The notes under the pieces are model-generated. The model made no database searches. It had not been told where the DNA came from and saw only the letters and a program-made list of their open reading frames with translations. From Cymbomonas tetramitiformis (taxonomy: Eukaryota; Chlorophyta; Pyramimonadophyceae; Pyramimonadales; Pyramimonadaceae), in the NCBI GenBank assembly GCA_001247695.2, contig LGRX02024691.1, forward strand, positions 1-64,000: DNA of 64,000 nucleotides, given 5' to 3'. Made by a program: the position numbers and the translations under genes. Shown here piece after piece: positions 28,074 to 38,800 of the stretch; the first letter of the stretch is position 1, and the number at the start of each line of letters is the position of its first letter.

Positions 28074-29996
28074 ATGTCAGCTTTCGGTTCAAATCTAATA
28101 GTTGAAAAAATTAACGGCAAAGACTATGTAGCAGCCCCAGGGACAACCGATACACTAACGTGCGATACAGTTGTGTGCCAAACTATAGGCAGCGTAGACT
28201 CGCCGTTAGAGACGATGCATATCGGTTCGGACATACGCTATCAGAACGATATCAAATTCATAGATACTCAAGACCCATTGAATGAACGAGAACAGATGTC
28301 CTTGTTGACAGATGGGTCGCTAAAGGTACACACTTCAATAAAATTCAACGACTTCGTATTAAACAATCCAGTGTCGAAATCACGATTCTCAGCAGGCCTT
28401 GATGACCTCGATGCATCGTTTGAGATTAAAAGTTTGGACCCTGTGGAACAAACACGAGTTAAGATAGGCGAAACAGGCATCAACGAGGTAACCTGCTTGC
28501 AGACAACAATCAATATAGAGCCTTTCGGCAATGGGGTATTGATAAACGACGGCCCACTCGTACTCAATACCGGCGATTTAACATTGACAAGCGGTAAGTA
28601 TCGAGGAGATGGCTCATTGTTAACTAACTTACCTTCTGGTGCAAATCAGAATCTACAATCGGTCACCGACCAAGGTAGCACGACGACAAATAGTATTAGT
28701 GCATCTGCATTTGTCGGTGATGGTTCAGGATTGACAAACTTACCGGCACAACCTGAAACCTCTACACTTCAAGATGTGACCACCCGAGGGGCTGCAAGCA
28801 GTGTCGCCGATGTTTCATACACCGGAACGGGTACCATGGTAGTCAATCAAGAGAAACTTAGTGGGAATAATCTTAGAATTGAGAGTGGCGCTCTCGGTCT
28901 AGGTAAGGTATCGATAGGAGAGCAGACACAAGGATACACAAACGCCGACCACATTGGAGACCGTTCTATCGCAATCGGCCGCAATGCATTATCTATTAAC
29001 AATACAACAAGTAATGATACGATTGCAATTGGTTCTGGTTCATGTAATAACAATTGCGGTTCTTATGTCGTGTCTATTGGGGACGACTGTGGGCAGAACA
29101 ATTGCAAAGATGCAGCCGTGAACATCGGGAAATATGCAGGTGAATTTACAGCAGGTGAAAATGCAATCAACATAGGTGCTCTCGCAGGACAGAACTCTGC
29201 TCAAAGTGCGGTAAACACCGATAATACAATCGTTTTGAATGCAAGCGGGGTTGAATTAAACGCCGGTGTCGCAAGTAGTTGTTATATCAGGCCTATAAGA
29301 TTGTCTCCCGACCCAGCAAGCGAGTCACAAATGTTGCATTATGACACAGCATCCAATGAGGTCCGATATGGTCCTGTTTCTGGTGGCGGCGGTGTTCCAA
29401 GTTTATCACAAGTTCTTGCTGTCGGAAATACCGGTGGTTCAATCAACCTCACTTCAGATTTGGATACGACGGCCATAAGAATCACGAACAGCATTGATTG
29501 GGCTTACACAACACCAGACACATCTTCAATAACGACTGATGGTATTCCATTAACCCAACTCACAAGTGCTTATAGGAAGACTACATCACCAAACACATTC
29601 ACAGGTCAAGTGTATACGATGGTAAACACAACAGCTTCTACAATAACATCAGGAACTGTTCTTTCTTTTGACGATGTAAGCACTAACATCAATGGTATCA
29701 AACCCTATGCAGCAACAAACACAGCTACTAATACCAATGTCGGTGTTATAGGTGTATGTGTCCAAGATAGTCTTACAGGTAATTCTTGTTTTGTACTTAT
29801 TAGCGGTTTCTGTTCTGTTAACTGTATTGATGGTTCGTACACCAAGGGCCAGCTTTTAGGAGCTCAAGCAAACGGTGTTGTAAATTCAGCAGCAGTTGCG
29901 GCGACTAATGGTGTAATCGGGTGTTGTATGGAAACCGTAACTCATGCATCGCCAAATGCAGTTATATGTTATTTACAACCGTCATTTAAATTGTAA
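28074..29996 (+). CDS. Fiber / adhesin protein with YadA-like head repeats
   Basis: A 640-residue fiber. The N-terminal anchor begins MSAFGSNL. Residues about 165-235 contain two copies of a phage tail-fiber motif (GDGSLLTNLP and GDGSGLTNLP). Residues about 300-385 contain trimeric-autotransporter head motifs (RSIAIGRNAL, NDTIAIGSG, YVVSIGDD, NAINIGALAG), with many Cys and Asn. A distinct C-terminal domain of about 190 residues follows and probably binds the host surface. By analogy it is the trimeric receptor-binding spike of the virion. The ATG follows TTTATAGTATATA. Confidence 0.82.
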   Translation: MSAFGSNLIVEKINGKDYVAAPGTTDTLTCDTVVCQTIGSVDSPLETMHIGSDIRYQNDIKFIDTQDPLNEREQMSLLTDGSLKVHTSIKFNDFVLNNPVSKSRFSAGLDDLDASFEIKSLDPVEQTRVKIGETGINEVTCLQTTINIEPFGNGVLINDGPLVLNTGDLTLTSGKYRGDGSLLTNLPSGANQNLQSVTDQGSTTTNSISASAFVGDGSGLTNLPAQPETSTLQDVTTRGAASSVADVSYTGTGTMVVNQEKLSGNNLRIESGALGLGKVSIGEQTQGYTNADHIGDRSIAIGRNALSINNTTSNDTIAIGSGSCNNNCGSYVVSIGDDCGQNNCKDAAVNIGKYAGEFTAGENAINIGALAGQNSAQSAVNTDNTIVLNASGVELNAGVASSCYIRPIRLSPDPASESQMLHYDTASNEVRYGPVSGGGGVPSLSQVLAVGNTGGSINLTSDLDTTAIRITNSIDWAYTTPDTSSITTDGIPLTQLTSAYRKTTSPNTFTGQVYTMVNTTASTITSGTVLSFDDVSTNINGIKPYAATNTATNTNVGVIGVCVQDSLTGNSCFVLISGFCSVNCIDGSYTKGQLLGAQANGVVNSAAVAATNGVIGCCMETVTHASPNAVICYLQPSFKL

Positions 29997-30007
29997 ATAT
30001 ATTGTAA

Positions 30008-30547
30008 ATGCCTGTAAAGCGAAATAATCCTAATTTACCAAGTTGTGAAACCGTCGTTCAAGATGGTGTCGGTATGAGAATAAAAGGTATTATAAATGGT
30101 AGACTTGCAAATACTCGATGCAAGGTAAGAAATATTGCTGACGCCCAAGGAAACGTAGTTAGATATAATAAACAGAACTTACCAAAAACAAAAGCAAAAA
30201 CAAATCAACGTCAATCTAGGGTGAACGTATCATTAGAGGGTGGGACCGGTGCAAACGCCATTTTAATATATGATACAGGGGCAACGTCCACCCAAATGAG
30301 CACAGCAGATGCCAGACTTATAGGAATAATTAAACCAGACGGTACGTCCGATTATCATAATCAACCACAACGTGCTACCGGTATAGGCGGTTCGGTTGCC
30401 ACAACACAATATTCCGACGTTCCTTAAATATTACCAGCGACCGGTGAAGTCACAGAAGGCTCGGTATTGGTTTATCCTAACGCTATAGGATTGTTAGGTA
30501 TATCACATATAAAACACTTTAAACGATACCGCGTGAAATTTAAATAG
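30008..30547 (+). pseudogene. Retropepsin-like aspartyl protease with an in-frame stop
   Basis: The first 139 residues include ILIYDTGATSTQMS, a retropepsin active-site strand with DTGA. At 30425-30427 an in-frame TAA interrupts the gene. The same frame then continues for 39 codons, including GLLGISHIKHF, the hydrophobic-hydrophobic-Gly motif expected at the C-terminal side of a retropepsin, before a TAG at 30545. The break therefore falls between the two halves of the fold. The basic N-terminal region (PKTKAKTNQRQSR) may be a pro-region or nucleic-acid-binding arm. Polinton-type viruses usually use an adenovirus-like cysteine protease; none is visible here. Alternatives are a true short product or stop-codon readthrough. 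Confidence 0.75.
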
Positions 30548-30560
30548 GTACATATGATAT

Positions 30561-31364
30561 ATGTCAAGTTTTGGACAAAGTTTAGTTTGTAAGAATTTAA
30601 CATGTGATACCGTTAATGGTCAAACATACAATCCTGTACAAAGTTCAAAATGGACCGAAACAAATAATGTTTTGGAACCGGCAACCGCTGGAGCAAGTGT
30701 AAAAATTTCCGGTTTAGAAGTAGATGGAAATGCAAGAATCAATGGTGGAATTGTCAACGTTGTACAATTAGGTTCCAAGACAAATTTAGAATTACAAGGG
30801 TCAAAATCTACTGATTCAACATTTATAGATTTGAATACATCACTGGTTGAATTATCAGAAGTTGATTCAGTGTATGCTTTGGAGTTTCGTAAACGACCTA
30901 TTATACCATCAAATCAATTTTTTAGAATTAACATGTTAGGTGATATCATAGGTTGTAATGATATAGATTGCAATAAGTTAACAACAAAAACTTTACAATA
31001 TAATTTTCCTAGAATACAACCTATAGCTGGTCAAGGTACTCGAATATTGAAATTCCCTTCAAATACTTTTGGTGTATTTTGTGAATTTCAGTTGGCAGGT
31101 GCTGAAACCGGTTCTCCAGTAGCTAATTTCAAAATTCAACACGCTGATACAGCTGTGAATGAGAACATTGCAGACAACTATGTTTTGATTTGTGAAGGTT
31201 TAGGTTTCTTTACAATAGCAGCGGCGAGAGATACATTAGTTGCATCTACAAATTTAATTGGAGAGAATAATTTGGAGCTTAGTATTTCTTCTTTGTATCA
31301 AAATTTTCCAAACAATGTTATTAGATTTTTCTTGAAGTTAATTCCTGTTTCTCCAAGCCCGTAA
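30561..31364 (+). CDS. Fiber-like protein with MSSFG anchor
   Basis: A 267-residue protein that begins MSSFGQSLVCKNLTCDTVNG. LTCDTV also occurs near the start of the 640-residue fiber, so the two share an anchor. A beta-rich shaft follows (KISGLEVDGNARINGG). The C-terminal domain of about 120 residues differs from that of the larger fiber (GVFCEFQLAGAETGSP, LICEGLGFFTIAAA). It is probably a second, alternative receptor-binding protein. It ends 20 bp before the right terminal repeat. Confidence 0.75.
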   Translation: MSSFGQSLVCKNLTCDTVNGQTYNPVQSSKWTETNNVLEPATAGASVKISGLEVDGNARINGGIVNVVQLGSKTNLELQGSKSTDSTFIDLNTSLVELSEVDSVYALEFRKRPIIPSNQFFRINMLGDIIGCNDIDCNKLTTKTLQYNFPRIQPIAGQGTRILKFPSNTFGVFCEFQLAGAETGSPVANFKIQHADTAVNENIADNYVLICEGLGFFTIAAARDTLVASTNLIGENNLELSISSLYQNFPNNVIRFFLKLIPVSPSP

Positions 31365-31514
31365 TTTCTTCGGGGGATTTTTTAGATATCAATTGGGAAA
31401 CGTGGGAAGTTGTGCCGTTATCTACATAATTTGCGGTGAACAATAAAAAATATTTCCCGTAAATAACCTGGGTGATGCCCCATGGATAGAACCGCGATTC
31501 ATAACAGCGAAATC

Positions 31515-31588
31515 AAAAGGTGGCAGATTAGGCCATATTACGGACTATATATAGATAATGTGAATATGGCCTAATCTGCCACCTTTTT
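31515..31588. repeat. Long hairpin H6
   Basis: The mirror copy of H2 in the right terminal repeat, with the loop GGACTATATATAGATAATGTG. It lies 150 bp after the last fiber gene and could serve as its 3'-end signal. Confidence 0.9.
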
Positions 31589-31742
31589 AAATTCAGAAAA
31601 TCTAAAATACATAAATGATACAAAACAGCGTGCCCATCGCGGCGAACAAGCAAAAATATTTCAAATTCAGAAAATCTAAAATATAATTCCGATAATTCTG
31701 ATACAAAACAGCGTGTGAACGCGGTGAAAAATCAGATGAATC

Positions 31743-31817
31743 AAAAAGGTGGCACTTTAGGCCATATTCCCATTATCTTATACATAACCGTAATATGGCC
31801 TAATCTGCCACCTTTTT
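31743..31817. repeat. Long hairpin H7
   Basis: The mirror copy of H1 in the right terminal repeat, with GGTGGCACTTTAGGCC in the left arm and the common loop in reverse orientation. Confidence 0.9.
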
Positions 31818-32082
31818 CATTTTCGTCACATTTTCGGGCAAAAAAATAGTTATTTTTATAAGGGGACATCTGCATGACACCTGCAAGACCCATGCAAATC
31901 CACAGTAAGGACCAACGCGGAATAACAGTAGGTGACCAGTGGTGCGTGCCGGAGATGACCAGGTGTGCTCACTACATAAGAGGCGTCCGCAAATACTGGG
32001 AAATACCGGGAAATATCAAGAGGAGTACAGAGGATACCGGTGAATATAGAGGTGATGCCCCCTGGACACGCCTCTTATGTAG

Positions 32083-33494
32083 TTCCCCCCCACTACCGCC
32101 TACCGAACGCTGTGTGCTTCCTGGAGTCGGCGTTGATTGTGGAGTGCTGCGGGCACCCGGCAGACTCGCTTGCCGTGCGGATGGAGTCCGCAAGCGTCCA
32201 TCCGGTCTTCCTCGTCCCCTGCCGCTACCGCTACCATGCATATTTTCCAAATTCTTAAGTGAACTTTACATATAATACCGTCCAAACCACGTTTTATCTA
32301 TATATCTAATCCCAAGGAATGTTTCTGTATGTTCAGATATCTCCAGTGTGATCTTAGGCAACATCGCGATGTCTCATGGACATTCTAACGATGGGGCCAT
32401 GGTTTCCAGCCTGGGCCTCATCTTGGAAACCGTCGATTAAGTATCTTGAGGAGTATTACGATGAATCCTACGATCAGATCTAGGAATGAACTGAACCAAC
32501 GTTAAACTAAGGTCGTTCAGCGCTCGATGGATGGCATGAACATGAACATCGACCGGCATCACAGACGTTTCACGAGACATCGCGACATGTCGCGATAATA
32601 TAAGTGGCCCTAGGAATGATGTGGAGTTCGGAATATATCTATATATATAGACTCAGAATGCTTTCGCTTACTTTACTTGTGTCAAACTGATAATAAGTTA
32701 ACTCTCGGCATAAGCCGAAACCCTACGGACTCGTGTCGCCCTGTACTATAGGAGTACACATTACAGATTACGGAGGTGACACACAATGTGTCATATTCAA
32801 CAGCTCTGACCAATCTCCGAATGAACCGGCGCCGGCGGATGCCTCTCTAGCTGAAAAAGGCTCCTTAGGGTTCAGGATGTAGGAGGACCGGCAGGCCTAA
32901 CCCGGGGGTTTTACCGAGGAAAGCTCCTCTGTAATGTACTGTCGTTTTGTCTGCACTGCACTGTCTCTGTACCGCGTTCGTGACGACATGTCAATTTCCG
33001 CGTCTCTGGTTGGAGGTCCACCGTTTTTCGTCGACGACATTACAATACAGACGAAAAGGACGACAGTATAGAAGCAGAGTCGGGGATGTTGCCAAAATGG
33101 CATTTCTCAAAATTAAGTATGGGGCAGTAAAGCCGACGGTACATACGATGGCACCGACAGTACAGACGACAATACAGACGACAATATCAAATCTTGGCAA
33201 ATACAATACAGAAAAATGACAGTACAATACAGAGGAGGTTTCGTCGCTGAAACACCGGGTAAGGACATTGTTTTCGTGTTCCACCTCTCTCCTTTGGGCG
33301 GAGGTGGTGTCAAGGGAATATATATCTCTCCCTCTCTCTCTCTCTCTCTTCACCACACCGTGATTTCACACTTTCCATCACTTCAGTCATGTGTCTCGTA
33401 CGCAATCCGGTTAGATCTCGTGTGACATGCTGACTGATGACACGGGTTGCCTTATTTTCAGGATTCCGATCGATGATTCCGGCTTCCGTATTCG
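32083..33494. other. Right flank of the provirus, no supported gene
   Basis: The first 170 bp are GC-rich and open on both strands, and may hold part of the host gene split by the provirus. From 32280 to 33490 the sequence looks like repeat DNA (AT-rich TATATATA stretches, clusters of ACAGTACAGACGACAATAC near 33040-33200, and a CT microsatellite at about 33325-33351). I see no exon that can be supported. Confidence 0.5.
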
Positions 33495-35296
33495 TCACGG
33501 GGAAGCCGATTTCCCCCCCACTGTATGGGGGGCCTGCTTCTCCTTTGCGTCACCCCTCACTGTGTGTGGCATGTGTCACACGTGACCGTGTCTCCGTCAC
33601 TTTAGCCTGCTCTAGTTAGACAGTCAGTCCGTATGTCTTCCCAGTTTATGCTATTCCGTTTCCGAGCACCCGGCACTGTGTTTTCTGTGACATATCGTGC
33701 ATATATATATCTTATATATATATACCCTCAGTTCTCCCTTTCTGTCAGGTTATCGACCCACTTCACGCTAAGTGGTGTTTCGGTAGGCATCAACTCGCTT
33801 TGGTTTTTTGCCAATTCTAGAGTTCCCTCAAAAGTCCCTTGCGGTTACGGCGCCATTCACCGCAACCAAATTTCCTTGAATCAACACGTGGGCTGCCTAC
33901 CGTCAGCGAGAAAGGTTTCCTACGTTTTCCCTGGGCCAGAATTCCCTGTTTCCCTCTTATTCCTTCACCCTGGCCACTTATTTCCTTCCAAGTCCCTTAC
34001 GGTTACGGCGCCATTCACCGCAACCGAATTTCCTTGAATCAACACGTGGGCTGCCTACCGTCAACGAGAAAGGTTTCCTACGTTTTCCCTCGGCCGAAAT
34101 TCCCTCTTTCCCTCTTATTCCTTCACCTTGGCCGGCTACTTCCTTTGGCGTCCTTCAACGCTCTGGCCAGCAGCGCCTCTGCTGCCGGAAAACTGCCTTA
34201 CCTTACGGCATTTTTGACGTGACCACCGTGTTCCCCGTCGAAAACTGGCCCAATTTGACTTCTCCATCGCTTGATTTGGTTAATTTTTCGAAAAGTTACC
34301 TTTAGGCCTCGAAACCCTATCAAAGCGCCTTCCAGATTTTACAGCCGCGGGGATCATGGCCTCGCTGCACCAACGTGCGCGTATGGCCGCGGTTCGGTCT
34401 GCCCTGGACTCGCTTCGACGAGAACATCTCCCCTTTGGTTGTGGTCTGGTGGTGCTTGGTGGTGCTTACGCGCCAAGCACCAAACTCGAGTCCATCGCGT
34501 TCGCCATCGACAACGAGTGCTTTGACTCCTTCGACTTCGTCCCTCCACTCCCTTCGCCCTCGCCTTGCACCCCACCTATTCACCATCTAGTGGTGTGTGG
34601 TGATGTTGCCACGCCCACTTCGCCCCTCACCATCGTTCCTTTCGAGCCATTCCCAATGCGCTCGATCGCGCCCCCTTACCGCATTTTTCACCTTCCACCT
34701 CCCCAACCCCTTCTCATCGACGCATTCGCTCTGGTGGTGCCAGGCTGCTTTTGGCTCTGGCACCGCACAGGGGTTGGTTAATTCGTCCCCTGGATGCCCC
34801 TCGACATCTTCGAGAACACCGCCGCCACCACTCAGTGAGAGCACGATCACATCGCAACCGACTGCAACCAACTAGCTTTAACCTTAGCCACAATTAGCTT
34901 CGTGCAGAGTTTACCCGCATCTTGCTAGCTGTAAGCTGGCCGCAATGGGCCCTTTGTTGAACCCTGACATAAAGTAACATTGGGTTTAGGTTTTAGGGTT
35001 TGCTTGCTCTGGGTTTGCCACTCACACCTTCGGGGTGAGGTGGTGTCACGGGGAAGCCGATTTCCCCCCCACTGTATGGGGGCCTGCTTCTCCTTGCGTC
35101 ACCCCTCACTGTGTGTGGCATGTGTCACACGTGACCGTGTCTCCGTCACTTTAGCCTGCTCTAGTTAGACAGTCAGTCCGTATGTCTTCCCAGTTTATGC
35201 TATTCCGTTTCCGAGCACCCGGCACTGTGTTTTCTGTGACATATCGTGCATATATATATCTTATATATATATACCCTCAGTTCTCCCTTTCTGTCA
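33495..35296. mobile_element. Small non-autonomous LTR-type element
   Basis: Two direct repeats of about 250 bp, 33495-33747 and 35046-35296, are nearly identical with only small indels. Each includes GGGGAAGCCGATTTCC at the start and a TATATATATA box before the end. The element is flanked by ATTCG on both sides (33490-33494 and 35297-35301), a 5-bp target duplication; a 4-bp ATTC reading is equally possible. The 1.3-kb interior has no reverse transcriptase. It contains a 158-bp tandem duplication (33832 and 33990) and a Pro-rich open frame at 34356-34781 of unknown meaning. It resembles TRIM/LARD-type elements that depend on enzymes of others. Confidence 0.75.
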
Positions 35297-35893
35297 ATTC
35301 GCGCCTTCGCGAGGGCGCCAGAGATTATAGTGTCGTGACTCCCAGATTCGTGGTTGGCTGGGTGTTGCGTTCTGGGCACCCCACCATCAACCCCCCGCAT
35401 CTGACAGGCCCCCTATCAACCCCTCCCATCCTGCAGCTGTAGCCCCTCATCATGGCCCTCCCCTATGCTGCAGACGCTCATCACCCCCTTCATCCGACAG
35501 CCCCCAGTGCAAAGCGGCATGCAGGAACAGTAGTGCTTGTAACAGCTTTTGTACATCGTGAGATTTTACTTTTGATCCTTCGGCCATTATTGGGTTTTCC
35601 AACAGGAAGCTAAGATTTTCACACGTAATGAATACGAGAAGAGCACAAGTGGCTGGTACGTTTGTCGAGTTTTAGCCACAAAAGGTGGATATGCTTTCTG
35701 CAGGTATGCACAGTGGCCCTCAAGAAGATATGGTGGTATGAGATTTACGCTATCACTCTCAAAGGAAACTGGAACAATCTGTAACCTAGCTCTGCGGGCC
35801 GCTTACATCAAGCGATACTCGTCAACAAAGTTGAGGCCTCGCCTGGGTGACCTCAGAAGGAAGAAGCCGCGAACATTCACGCTCAGCGCACAG
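35297..35893. other. Upstream region of the photolyase gene
   Basis: No separate gene is supported. An open frame in phase with the first coding exon extends upstream of the chosen ATG at 35894 (from 35738), so a longer N-terminus is possible. The pattern of the protein family starts only at LLWFRK, so this stretch is treated as 5' leader or promoter. Confidence 0.5.
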
Positions 35894-38800
35894 ATGTCGG
35901 CAGAATCCACTTTACTGTGGTTTCGTAAGGTAAATACTTTATTATTTTCGCAAAGCCTAACGGCCTGACGGGACACTATGTTATGGGCACTCGCCAACAA
36001 ATGCGAACTTTGAACGGAGTGGCGTTCGTGCGACCCGCAGGGGTTGCGGCTTCACGACAATCCGGCCCTAGAAGCCGCCTGCAAAAACGCAAAACACGTA
36101 CATCCAGTTTTCATCATCGACCCCTGGTTTATGAATCCCGACAAGTACGAGCTCAGAGCACCTTGCAAGTGCACCTACAACTGTTTTAAATCTGTTTTGA
36201 AACAGTTTTGATATTCACAAAGCTCATTGCTTATATACAGGATTAGCGGCGTGCGAATCAAGTTTTTATTAGAAAGTCTGGAAGATCTGGACTCCAGGTA
36301 GCACCTTAAGGCATTATCACACTCGCGAAATAGATGTATGTTTCAGGGCGGGGAAGGTGTCCTCATGAGCCAAGATTGTGAGCCACTGGTAGGTCTACCG
36401 CACAGTCCTTTTTTAACATAGTCGACGGTTCTGTCCATAATGGGTGAAAGAAGATCACGGTTATTAGAACAAGCGTTTGCCATACTAAACTTGACGCTTC
36501 ATTCTACCTGCCGTCGCTCAAGTGAGAAGACTGTGATTCTGCAGCACACCCTAATTCTCTTTCCGTGGTTGGAGGGCAGCTTACGTGGACTGAACTCAAA
36601 GTTGCATGTTATGCTTGGAAAGCCGGACGAAGTGCTCCCGAAATTATTCGAACAGGTATCGGGCCTCTGCAATCAAACTAGTGTCTGCGCCGTACCTCCG
36701 AAGCCGCGCCGCAACTTGGCGCAGCGTCGAAGCGTGTTTTCAGTTTGGGAATGAACTCAGGAGAAACGCTGCAGGCTTCTTCGCTTTATAAACATCTGTA
36801 TGCTTGAAAACGCTTTCCCACCAACGGGGATAGAAGACAAGTGCAAAATCATCTCAAACCTGGTCACCGAGGTTACTTGATTTCAAATTTGAGATCATGG
36901 GCCGGTTAATTTACTCGACACTGAGACGTTCTCGACGAAGCCATTGCGCGAGGGCTCAGTGTGGTGCGGCTTCTTGGCTGCAGTGGAATGTGAAGCGCAT
37001 ATGCTACGAGTACGACACCGAGCCCTATGCCGTCTCCCGAGACGAGCGCATCAAGGAGGTAAGAAACCCAACCCGCGGTCTCCCGAGACGCGCGCAATAA
37101 GGAGGTCCTACACATCTGCTTGTTGTTTTTCTCCAGGCCTGGTTAGCAACGAGAAACGGCAACAGGATCAGGCTTTCATCCGGCCTGCGCCTCGTCACCC
37201 TGACCGCAGTAATGCGATTCCTTCTCTCTTCTCGACCTCTTTTCCGCAAGCTTGCATCCCCGCTGAGGCCAGTGCGGTACACTGCCTCGCAGTTGGCGGC
37301 AGAAGCCGGCGTGGAAGTCATCTCGCCTGTCAGCCACACTCTCTACGATATTGATTGGTGTGTTTTCTTTTCGCTATCTAGCTGTCAAAGGTTTCACAGT
37401 GCTTGCGGCCAGGTCCCCGTGTAGGCCCTGGGATGCACGCGGTGTTCGTGGCGGGCTCTCTCTACAGGCACTGGGGTGCTCGCAGTGCTCACACCCAAGT
37501 TCTTATACAAGCGCTAGGGCTTTTCGCTCTCAAGGCTGGTATTCCCTGCGGGCTCTGCACCAGAATGCTCGCGGTACTCACCACCAGGTCCCGTGCAGGA
37601 GCTAAGCTGCTCACAGCATTTGCTGCTGGGTTCTTGTGTAGCGCTCGGGTGCTTGCAGTACTCACGATGCACGTGCAGACGCTGGGGTGTTTGAACTGCT
37701 TGCAACCACGACACTGCATCGCACCATAACTCGTGAGTCTCCGTGCTGTGACAGTGCTTGGACTGTCATCACCTGAACCAGCACGTGAATTGCTCCCAGG
37801 TTGATTCAGAAGGCGGGCGGAAAAGCGCCGCTCACTTATCAGTCCTTTACCAAGCTTGTGGATCAAGTCGGCCCGCCGCCTGCCGCCCTCCCCCCGCCAA
37901 CAGCTTTGCCGCCGCCCAAATCGGATGCCCTCCGGCTGGCCGCGGAGGCAGGGCTTCCCGGGGACGGCTGCGTACCCTCCCTCACCACTCTCGGCTACTC
38001 CGAGCTGGCAGATGGGATCGGGTTTCCGTTTACTGGCGGCGAGACCACCGGTCTGCAGCAGATGCACAAGCACCTCAGCAGAAAGGTGCTTTCCTCAGAG
38101 TACCAACCCTCCCATTGGAATGCTTATGAAGATGCCGCGCCATTGCGGTGCCACAAATAAATTGCGCCAAGTGGCCCCGCTGTCTCTTTGGCCCTCTGCG
38201 TCACGCCTCTCGGCATCACGAAGACTTTGTTTTATGGCCCTGAGGCCTCGCTCCCTCGATACACAAGGGATTCTTCAATGCAAGGTCCAAAGTCGGCAAC
38301 AGTATTACCCATGATCCTGCATCATGTCTTTCACAGCTTCTGAAGTAGCATGGCTCCAGGACTCGAGGCGCAAGGCATGCATGCGCTTCTCCCTGGTGTT
38401 CAGATGTTCTGGGTGCAGTTTACGAAAAGGGGAAACAGGGGCATTCCTAAGCGCATGTGCTGCATTACCGGCCGCCCTCACATTCATCTTGAACACGCAT
38501 ATCCTCGCTTTATGACTGTATAGACTGTACTGTAAACATTCCACGATCGCATACTGCAGATTGACGCCCTTTTCAGACGGAATGGGGTTTTAAGTGATAC
38601 CCTTAGTTTCGCCGCTATCATGTGGAAAGGCATACGGGCCCTCGGAGCCTGCTACAAAGCCCTACGAAACTAGAGCAAAGGCCAGGCATCTCATAGGATG
38701 GTGGATACACGGCTTGAGCAACATTAGTGAGGTCAAATTAACAGTTGAGCATGCTAGCGACAACAGCTATCAGGGTCATGCTGCAACGTGCTTTCAGGGC

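Larger units (their letters stand above)
7039..32082. mobile_element. Integrated Polinton-like virus / Maverick-type provirus (about 25 kb)
   Basis: The element is bounded by near-perfect 698-bp terminal inverted repeats. It is AT-rich against GC-richer flanks. It encodes PolB, an rve integrase, an A32/FtsK-like packaging ATPase, split major and minor capsid proteins, fibers, a protease, a lipase-like protein, two DNA methyltransferases and a primase-helicase. This set is diagnostic of Polinton/PLV/virophage-type viruses. The flanks share CCCCCACTAC at 7033-7042 and, with extra C, at 32085-32096, an imperfect target duplication that overlaps the CTAC of the terminal repeat. Several virion genes are interrupted, so this copy may be defective. 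However, PolB, integrase, ATPase and primase-helicase are all open. Confidence 0.93.
31385..32082 (-). repeat. Right terminal inverted repeat of the provirus
   Basis: The inverted copy of 7039-7736, ending CGCCTCTTATGTAG. The inner 46 bp or so repeat the end of the PolB coding sequence. It carries hairpins at 31515-31588 and 31743-31817. Confidence 0.95.

Noticed and set aside
31865..32285. Short ORFs across the right edge of the provirus as genes.
   Set aside because: They consist mostly of terminal-repeat sequence and run across the element boundary; the host part alone is too short to judge.
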